64,000 bases of DNA, taken from positions 1,488,001 to 1,552,000 of the forward strand of contig NC_088304.1 in NCBI RefSeq assembly GCF_032854445.1, read 5' to 3'. Shown piece after piece: positions 56,801 to 64,000 of the stretch; the first letter of the stretch is position 1; every line of letters starts with the position of its first letter. The notes under the pieces were generated by a model. The model saw only the letters and a list, made by a program, of their open reading frames with translations, had not been told where the DNA came from and did not search any database. The translations under genes were made by a program, and so were the position numbers. This stretch comes from Liolophura sinensis. Taxonomy: Eukaryota; Mollusca; Polyplacophora; Chitonida; Chitonidae.

Positions 56801-59800
56801 ACAGTCACGTGGTACAATCCAGCCGATTTCATTGGACCACATAGCTGTGCTAAAAATATAGGATATTGCACTGGTGTGCATATTGATAACTGTAAATTCA
56901 ATATTCATGAGTCTGTTATATACCCTAATTCCTCAATCTTTTCGCATAAGAAAGAGCGCCTTTCAGTGCATCTTTCGTGAACATTTTTAATTTGATTTTG
57001 GAGACAAAACTACATTGGTCGGATTGTTCGTTTTCAGGGCTTCACAAAAAGTATAATTTTATCAGTCTGCACAGAATAATACCTTGAGAAGATGATTGAA
57101 TAAACACCTTGCAAACATGGGAAGAAGATGAAGAATTGCAATATTAGAATCGATGTCAGGGGGGGTGTTTCAAAAAGTACTGCATGTATTGTCCTGAGGT
57201 TGAGTGGTTTTAAGCTGAGGTTGCTGTAATGTGGTACAGTGACATCTCCTCATTGAAAAAACTGCTTTTCACAATAAACATTTGAGAAAGAGTTAGCTAC
57301 TAACAAAAACATCAACCTTGTCTTTACAAATGCCCTGAGGCTTGCATGCACACAGGTAGAGCACAGTGACACAAGGGTGATGCTCCATTGTTTATTAGAA
57401 TTAGTGTTAGGAGCTTTGTCTCAAAAAATTTCATATGTATAATATGTAAGTATTTTTAAGTATTGAGCTGAATTTTGTCTCTTCAGGCGGGCTTTTGGCA
57501 GCGGTACTTCAAAATCTAAGTTTGATTGTTTCATTTGACTAAAATTAATTGAAAGTCATATCAACATGAGATATTCCCTACATATTCTGCCTGGTTTTTG
57601 TTGCAGAGTTACAGTTAGTGGAGAACAGACTTCAAGTGGAAACGGAGAGGTGTGTAAATCAGTCCAAATTGACACACAGCTTTCTTGTTTTGTAACCAAC
57701 TTGTTAAGCTTTCTTGTTTGGTTAGTAACTTGTCAAGCTTTCTTGTTTCGTAATCAACTTATCTAACTTTCTTGTTTTGTAACCAGTTTGTCAAGATTTT
57801 TTGTTTTGTAACAAATTTGTAATTGTCAAGCTTTCTCATTTTGCAACCGACTTGTCTAGCTTTGTTGTTTTGCAACCAACTTGTCTAGCTTTCTTGTTTT
57901 GCAACTGACTTGTCTAGCTTTCTTGTTTTGCAACCGACTTGTCTAACTTTCTTGTTTTGCAACCAGCTTGTCAAACTTTCGTGTTTTGTAGCAAGTGCTG
58001 GACAAGTGTCATACTTGCTTTCCTTCTTATAATGAGGATAATCAGTGATTGTGATTCAGCTAATGATGTTCTGGCAGAGATTCCTCTCATAACAGTTTGT
58101 GCTGTGGGAAATTAGGATTTTAGGTCATAAGCCTTTTGTTACGCAATGTCAGACATTTTGCAAGGGCCCATAGGGCCTAGTGATTAGTGTGCTGATGCAG
58201 CACAAATGTGATCGCTGTGAGTTCAAGTCCAACTCATGCTGGCTTCCTCTCCAGTCATTTTTGGAAGGTCTAGCAGCAACCTGCAGATGGTTGTGGGTTA
58301 CCTCCTTGGTCTGCCTGGTTTCATCCTACAGTTATACCAGCCGCCATAACATAAGTGAAATATTGTTAAGTACAGCGTAAAATGAGAGTCAAATATGTAA
58401 TGAATAAATCAAAGATGATGTTGCATGTTGTGGTTTCATCTACATGTATGAGTTGTTGGTTTGGGGTCATCCAAACAAAAGTTTGCCAAACCTAATGTAA
58501 GAACATTCTCTTGCTATGAGCTACTGATGCTGTCTGTAATGCCAATGTGCTCAGTTCACTTATTGATCATGACCAAAAAAAAAAAAATTTGTTACTTTAA
58601 GAGTTGATTATTATGTCTGTGTATAGAACTAACAGATTACAAGCCAGAGAGCGCGAGTTAAAACAGCAGGTTGAAAATCTGTATAACCAGTGAGTATTTT
58701 GCATGTTCGTTTGGCAAAAAAATAAAAGCACGAAAATATTGTTCTGATGTTAACTGCATCTGAAAACTAATTGGGGCATGAGGTTGCAGGGTTTAGAGAC
58801 GTTCTGGAAACTTTTGGACATTAAAAATTGAAATCATCACTGGGGTGTTCAAAAAATTGCCATTTTGCTCTCAAAGGGCAAAATCTTCTGTGAAAACAAA
58901 TTAAGTGCAAGTGCACGAGGTTATTCAAACATTTTCAAGACATGGGCCTATTTTCACAACTCCATACGAATTTGGTGGTGTTGTTGTTGGAAGCGTATGT
59001 GTGTAATCATGAGAGACTTTCTAGCGGCTTGGATAGGATGCCCTCTAAAAAGATAACACTTCATGAAGCATACTTCGTGTTAAGTAACCCTTAGCCAAGT
59101 GCACTTCATATATCTATAACCTACATTGTCATGGTGGTTAAGGGCTTTACTTAGCTAAGTGAGCTTCATGAAACCAGGATCAAAGAGATAAATACTTCAT
59201 ATAATTTTAATGAATTGACAAAGCCTATACTGCTTAAGTTGGTGAATGAACCCTGCAACCGGGACGTTTTTAAAAATTCATATTTCTGAGCATGAGAAGA
59301 GATGCTGATTTTAACTCAAACTCTCACTGTCATTAAAATATTAACATGTTTTTGGCTGAATCATCATTGGCTTGATGGTCAGGGAAAATATATATGATTG
59401 GTGTCAGTTTTTTGGCTTGATTGACAATCCTGTTTTGTATAAACGTTAATTAATAATAGTCCTTCGTGTAAGCTGCACGAATAAAGTCTGTTGATACTTA
59501 CACCTGTTAATGTTCATTTCAGCATCTCATTCTCTACCCCGTCACCTCTAGCACATCCAGCACTACATCTTAAGCGTTTACAGCAATTTCCTTCAAACAT
59601 TTGCAGCACTTAACTTTAAGTGTTTTCACCACTTATTTTCAAGCATTATCTGCAAATCACTGGGACATAATCTGACATCAGACATTTTGCACATTTTCAT
59701 AACTTATTTTCTAGCATTTGCAGCTCTGTTTCCAACCATTTTTAGCACTTCACTGGAAGCATGGCCTAATTACAAATATTTTGCACAGTTTCATCACTCG

Positions 59801-62800
59801 TTTTCAAGCGTTTGCTGCACTTATTTGCAACCATTGTTAGCACTGGAAGCATGACTGGATTTCACACATTTTTAGCATATAATAGGTGTTTTGCCAACAC
59901 TTTCTGACATTAAAATGTTTGTTTATGTCAGAGCAAGATAACTAATTTAAAATGTAGTTAATCACTTAATGTCCCGAGTTGTAGAATTATTTTGGTGATG
60001 AGACTGTGAAACGATTGTGACAATTGTCAACGGACATCTGATGTAACAACATCATAAAATCGATGAAATTCAGAAGTGTTAAAGTTAAACAAATTTGTAT
60101 TCTCACCAGTTTGTTCATCTGCGTAAACTCAATTTTTGGGCATGAAGTTGACATGAACTTACATCTTAGCTAAGTATCACCACATTGCCCAAATGGCACA
60201 TTGAACTCTGGTGCACTGGCAGCAATTTGAAAGTGGTTTGGCCACTGATTCCAGTACAAAAGGCGAGGGTGCAGAGGCCACCTATGCCCAGGAAGCTGTG
60301 GGTTGCTCGAGGGTGCAGAGGCCACCTATGCCCAGGAAGCTGTGGGTTGCTCGAAGGTGCAGAGGCCACCTATGCCCAGGAAGCTGTGGGTTGCTCGAGG
60401 GTGCAGAGGCCACCTATGCCCAGGAAGCTGTGGGTTGCTCGAGGGTGCAGAGGCCACCGATGCCCAGAAAGCTGTGGGTTGCTCGAAGGTGCAGAGGCCA
60501 CCTATGCCCAGGAAGCTGTGGGTTGCTCGAGGGTGCAGAGGTCACCTATGCCCAGGAAGCTGTGGGTTGCTCGAGGGTGCAGAGGCCACCTGTGCCCAGG
60601 AAGCCGTGGGTTGCTCGAGGGTGCAGAGGCCACCTATGCCCAGGAAACTGTGGGTTGCTCGAGGGTGCAGAGGCCACCTATGCCCAGGAAGCTGTGGGTT
60701 GCTAGATGCTTGGAGATGCCCTGCAATCATTTTACAGGGTCTTTATTCTTCACACAGATCTATTGTAATTTCATGTGCTTAACAGTCTGCAGTGCATATG
60801 TGTGTGTGTGCATGGCTATAATTTGTTGTTCGCCTTTAAATTCTTTTGACTTTTTTTTTTTTTGAATGAAAAGTGGTACATACTGGCCATACTGCTTCCA
60901 TCGCGACTGGAGCTGCTGTTCTGTCTGAGGACGAACTTCAGGGCTTTGTAGCAAACCAATAGGTGAATGTTAACAAGTTAATTGCCCTGTTCAACATGTG
61001 CCTCTGGGGCTTTGGTCATGTAGAACTGAGAAAGGATTACAGAGCAACATGCGACACATTTGCCTCTTAATCTTCTTCAAATACAGTATCAGCGTCATTG
61101 CACTATTGATTGTTAACCTTGTTTTGTTTGCAGGCTTGAATCGCTGGTGGCCAGCCAGGAGAGCATGATTCAGAAGCAGAAATCAGCGTTGGCGTACAAG
61201 ACCAGTCAGTTAGAGCAACAAAAAAACACCATCATGACCCTGGATTTCAAACTCGTTCAACTAGAGGTATTTTACAGGTGTAAAATGGGGAATAATCTTA
61301 ATCTGGAACTCCCAGAAGTGCTTCCCTCATGTAACAAAATGGTCCAAAGCTGTGAAAGTATAGCTGTGAGAGTGGCCTGTAATCCATTTCAGTAATATAA
61401 TGCTTATTAGGAAAACGTACCCCGCAAACCCCCCAAAAGAGCAAAACAATTTCAGGATCCAAATCAGTTAAAACATACTGCCAAAAGGTTTCAAGCAGTT
61501 TGTTTCCTTGTTATTTTTGGCCATTCCCACAGGTATCCCAGGTGCATGATAATTAACCAGGGCCCGGTGTCATAATGATATGATTGGGTTGGTGTCATGT
61601 CTGGTGTCTTGGTCATGATACTTCAGTGGAGGCAGCACTTTGGTGGCATGGACTCACTTTGCCACAAGAAGACACAGTATACATGTATGTACTGTATATG
61701 ATTGCTGTTTGGGTGCAAGTAAAATAAACTAGTGTCCTAGATAAGGGAAAAAACAACAACACCACAATACATTAACCTTGTTTTCTAGGGCATAAGATCG
61801 GTTCGTGGCCCCTTTCTCAATTTTTCATTTCCCAATTTACGGCCACAAATGCCCAGTTAGAAGGTCGTAATGACAGATGAACGCATCATTTTCTTCCATG
61901 ACGTTGCAGTGTGTGTGTACTCCATATATATTTTATGAGCACATATACAACGATAACCATGACGTAACAAATGACAGAACAACTGGGTTCATGGCTTAGG
62001 ACCGTCTCAATACAGGTGGGAAGGAGCTCTACGAGTTTCTCGTTGAGAAGTGATGGTTTGTCAGTGATGGTTTTGGCGAACTAAAACATGTATTCTTGAG
62101 TTCTTATTTAAGGCATGTATCTCTGTTAAAAGCCAGTTAACTGTGAAATACACAGTACAAGCCACAGTTCTCTGATGCACTTTTTTTCTCAAATTATGCA
62201 TTTTTGCATTAAAATTTTCCAAGCTGTAAAGCCACAGTCATTAACCTGTGTATTTCAGGGTATGAAGGATGCAAAGGAATTTTTGGAGGCGGAGCATTCT
62301 GCTCTTGCGGACGAGCAGGCATCTCTGAGACAGGCCAATGAGGCGACACAGCTGAGGCTGAGGACCTGTGAGGAGGAGCTGAGCTCATGTCGTGAGCGTC
62401 TGGCAGAGAGCGAGGCACAGCGTGCCACACTGGATGTCAGAGTACGTGAACTTAGGTAAGAAAATAGTTACGCTTCCTATTTTTATAACCGATATGTAGA
62501 ACACTGTAAATGTACATCTTCACTTCATGAGGAATATATCGTATGGATGGATCCACCACATCCCAGGATCCAACACATCCGAGGTTCCACCACATCCCAG
62601 GATCCAACACATCCCAGGTTCCACTACATCCCAGGATCCTCCAGATCTGAGGTTCCAACACATCCCAGGATCCAGCACATCCGAGGTTCCACCACATCCC
62701 AGGATCCACCACATCCCAGGTTCCAACACATCCCAGGTTCCACCACATCCCAGAATCCAACACATCCCAGGATCCAACACATCCCAGGTTCCACCACATC

Positions 62801-63712
62801 CCAGGTTCCACCACATCCCAGGTTCCACCACATCCCAGGTTCCACCATCCCATCTGGTGACAACGTTACTATTAATCCCATTCTCGGTGAAAGCAATGGG
62901 ACACTTGACTCGTAATCGCAGCAGAACACATTGTTTTCTTCTGTGACGTTTCAGTGCTTCTGTACTTCATATGTGTTTTATGAGCACATAGATATGTGTG
63001 CCACTTATTGTGATGTATTAAAGGAATTATTGTGACCTCATGACATCACAGAAAGATTGAGCATTTATAAACTGGTTGACCCATTTCCAACAGTACTATA
63101 ATTCTTCATCCTTTTCACTTGTTTTGCAAGGTGTTTTTTCAAGCATGTTCTGAAGGTATTATTTGTGTAGACTGGTAAAATTATACTTTTTGCAATGCCC
63201 TGAAATTTGTCATTCCAAACCATTAAAAATGTGTGTAAATTGCACTGAAAGTTGTTCGTTCATGTGAAAAAGTTGAGGAATTTATCGTGTACTACTGATG
63301 ATTGTACACTGTACATGTTCTTGTTTGACAGTGCAGAAGGCTCTTGACTCAGATGGCTTGTAGCTCCTTCCATTGCCCAAAGAATCTATCCTCCCCTAAA
63401 ATGCAACTTATTTTAGGAAATAGGGCTGTGAGTTGGGATAGAAGGGTAGATTTATAGGGTTTACACATACATGTAGTCTCTCACTATGTTAAGGATTTTG
63501 TCTTGAAAATTTCTCATTTACTGATTCATTTCTATTTTGTCAGCTATCAACTGACGGAGAAGACAGCCGAGATTGAAGCTCTCCAGACTGTGGGTCGTGG
63601 TGTACTGGAGGATCAAGCTCAGAAGATACATGAGTGTGGTCAAACGGTCAACAAGCTGACCCACAAACTGACTGGTCTGCTGCGAACTCTTCTCTCTACC
63701 ACTGGCATGAAG
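50843..63712 (+). CDS. Coiled-coil protein, first 10 coding exons (continues past window)
   Basis: Exons 50843-50884, 51832-51911, 52428-52491, 54367-54519, 56140-56233, 57607-57649, 58627-58689, 61134-61266, 62259-62455 and 63544-63712 all join in phase: 1038 nt, 346 codons. The last ends at a GTAACA donor, so the gene goes on. The start MEFNDQENQPPVLK is followed by a Pro/Ser-rich low-complexity stretch to ~residue 62, a short Cys-containing segment (SSRNCNCADKLKQDG, ~75-89), then long heptad-type coiled coil from ~110 to ~330 with typical runs such as LEAELRVNKDELQLVENRL and LRQANEATQLRLRTCEEEL. No catalytic or membrane segment is seen. The layout suits a cytoskeletal, centrosomal or spindle protein, but the family was not recognised. 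Divergently placed 3.5 kb from the TMEM17 start. Confidence 0.85.
51168..51258 (+). mobile_element. Meta/V-type SINE, 3' fragment
   Basis: CTCCCACCATAAAGGTCGTG, AAATATTCTTGAGTATG and AAATAAATAAATG tail. Confidence 0.7.
51335..51570 (+). mobile_element. SINE pair: family-B tail followed by Meta/V-type SINE
   Basis: 51335-51432 is a family-B/C tail (AAAATTGTTGAGTACGACG, then CACTCACTCACTC). Directly after it a 5'-truncated Meta/V-type SINE begins (CTGGCTTCCTTTCCATCTG) and ends in AAATAAATG at ~51570. Confidence 0.7.
51591..51770. repeat. Tandem repeat, 5 x 36 bp
   Basis: Exactly five units starting AGTACACAAGCACAGCACTG; because 36 is divisible by three, all frames stay open. It ends 61 bases before exon 2 of the coiled-coil gene, so the frame overlapping the exon is misleading. 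Confidence 0.93.
52875..53124 (+). mobile_element. Meta/V-type SINE, full length
   Basis: Head GGGGGCCTGCGTGGCTCAGT (A box), B-box region GCTGTGAATTCAAGTCC, complete body and AAATAAATAAATAAATAAA tail. Confidence 0.9.
53125..54366. other. Intron 3 of the coiled-coil gene, nothing recognised
   Basis: AT-rich, with A and T runs and a short TGTC/TGTA run near 54230. Confidence 0.5.
54520..55565. other. Intron 4 of the coiled-coil gene, left part
   Basis: AT-rich; no repeats or exons recognised. Confidence 0.45.
55566..55769 (+). mobile_element. ~200-bp MITE, copy 1 of 4
   Basis: Starts TTCAACCTTTCCACATG and ends TTTTGTGAAAAGGTTGAG, which are inverted relatives. The interior contains TTATACTTTTTGTGAAACCC. 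Confidence 0.65.
56440..56629 (-). mobile_element. ~190-bp MITE, copy 2 of 4
   Basis: Reverse orientation: GGGCTTCACAAAAAGTATGA and GATGTGAGAAGGTTGAAGAA. Overlaps nothing coding; begins ~200 bases after exon 5. Confidence 0.65.
56935..57137 (-). mobile_element. ~200-bp MITE, copy 3 of 4
   Basis: GGGCTTCACAAAAAGTATAA and GAAGATGAAGAATTGCAAT; the same orientation as copy 2, ~300 bases away. Confidence 0.65.
57673..57995. repeat. 29-bp minisatellite after exon 6
   Basis: About eleven units with TCTAGCTTTCTTGTTTTGCA. It starts 24 bases after the exon-6 donor. Confidence 0.9.
58165..58411 (+). mobile_element. Meta/V-type SINE, full length but diverged
   Basis: GGGCCCATAGGGCCTAGTGA head, GCTGTGAGTTCAAGTCCAAC, body and a drifted tail (AATGAATAAATC). 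Confidence 0.8.
59500..59840. repeat. Degenerate repeat in intron 7
   Basis: Words such as TTTTAGCACTT, TTTGCACA and CATCACTCGTTTTCAAGC recur with drift at ~100-120-base spacing; an old tandem array. Confidence 0.4.
60262..60703. repeat. 44-bp minisatellite, 10 units, in intron 7
   Basis: Units contain GCCACCTATGCCCAGGAAGC and GGTTGCTCGAGGGTGCAG. All three plus frames are open through it; none is an exon. Confidence 0.95.
61565..61690 (+). mobile_element. SINE family C, body fragment
   Basis: GTGTCATGTCTGGTGTCTTG and ATGATACTTCAGTGGAGGCA, as at 12962 and 49380. Confidence 0.6.
62553..62851. repeat. 17-bp minisatellite, ~17 units, in intron 9
   Basis: Two alternating forms, ACATCCCAGGATCCA and ACATCCCAGGTTCCA, with ATCCGAGG variants. 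It starts ~100 bases after exon 9. Confidence 0.93.
63102..63278 (+). mobile_element. ~180-bp MITE, copy 4 of 4
   Basis: Starts CTTCATCCTTTTCACTTG, ends CATGTGAAAAAGTTGAGG, interior TTATACTTTTTGCAATGCCC. Same orientation as copy 1. Confidence 0.65.
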
Positions 63713-64000
63713 GTAACACATGTACACAGAGGAATGAATGATTGAACGAATGAATGAATGATTCGGGGTTATCACCACAGTGGTAGTATTTCATCCATGC
63801 CATAGTGAAAACATAATAGTATCGGGAAACACCAATGGCTCTCTCTCTGTTAAAGAAAACGTCCAAAATCAGAACCACAAAAAATTAGCATTGCTTTAAA
63901 AACCATCTAAGATAAGGGAAAAAGAAAAATTTATTAAAATACACAAGGACTGATCATGGAGACATTTGCAAAAAAAAAAATTTGAAATATGATTTTAGAG

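Noticed and set aside
60185-60865. 226-codon plus-strand frame with repeated RGCRGHLCPGSCGLL-type units
   Set aside because: A 44-bp minisatellite without stops; all three frames are open, and it lies in an intron of the coiled-coil gene, whose exons 7 and 8 join without it.
62452-62946. Frames with GTWDVVEPGMWWNLG-like repeats
   Set aside because: 17-bp minisatellite between exons 9 and 10 of the coiled-coil gene.

Overview
This is eukaryotic DNA: small exons with GT-AG introns, no operons, many microsatellites and minisatellites, and several families of tRNA-derived SINEs. The most frequent SINE carries the Meta/V-type central and tail domain (core ...CCACCATAATGCTGGCCG...) that I associate with molluscan genomes. 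With an invertebrate-style GH1 beta-glucosidase gene, this suggests a lophotrochozoan, most likely a mollusc. The species cannot be read from the window.

Four multi-exon genes could be built by chaining exons with compatible splice phases. (1) Minus strand, 33351 to 14108: an intact 8-exon, 530-aa secreted or surface GH1 beta-glucosidase/lactase-like enzyme with both catalytic glutamates. (2) Plus strand, 19812 to 24216, nested antisense inside GH1 intron 4: an unrecognised 624-aa protein with six tandem 34-aa repeats. Most of the repeat helices resemble PKA regulatory-subunit anchoring helices, so it may be a multivalent AKAP. (3) Minus strand, 47358 to 41207: a 4-exon, 198-aa TMEM17, a ciliary transition-zone membrane protein. 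(4) Plus strand, 50843 to beyond the right edge: the first ten coding exons (346 codons) of an unidentified coiled-coil protein. A single-exon zinc-finger ORF (minus, 49125 down to about 48830) lies between genes 3 and 4.

Layout: 1-142 is the N-terminus of a Tc1-like transposase. About 1.3-10.5 kb and about 34.8-50.3 kb are two diverged, collinear, direct copies of one segment. The right copy holds functional TMEM17; the left copy holds a decayed TMEM17 pseudogene lacking the first and last exons. The GH1 locus with its nested gene lies between them. The region 10.5-14 kb holds a broken reverse-transcriptase fragment, MITEs and SINEs. From 50.8 kb rightward are the introns of the coiled-coil gene, which carry four copies of an apparently unnamed ~190-bp MITE.

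About a dozen minisatellite arrays (period 17 to 102 bp) lie in introns and flanks and create many long but spurious open frames. The only array that appears to be part of a protein is the 102-bp repeat of the nested gene. Coordinates, exon phases and repeat periods were worked out by hand. Family names rest on recognised motifs, not on a search.
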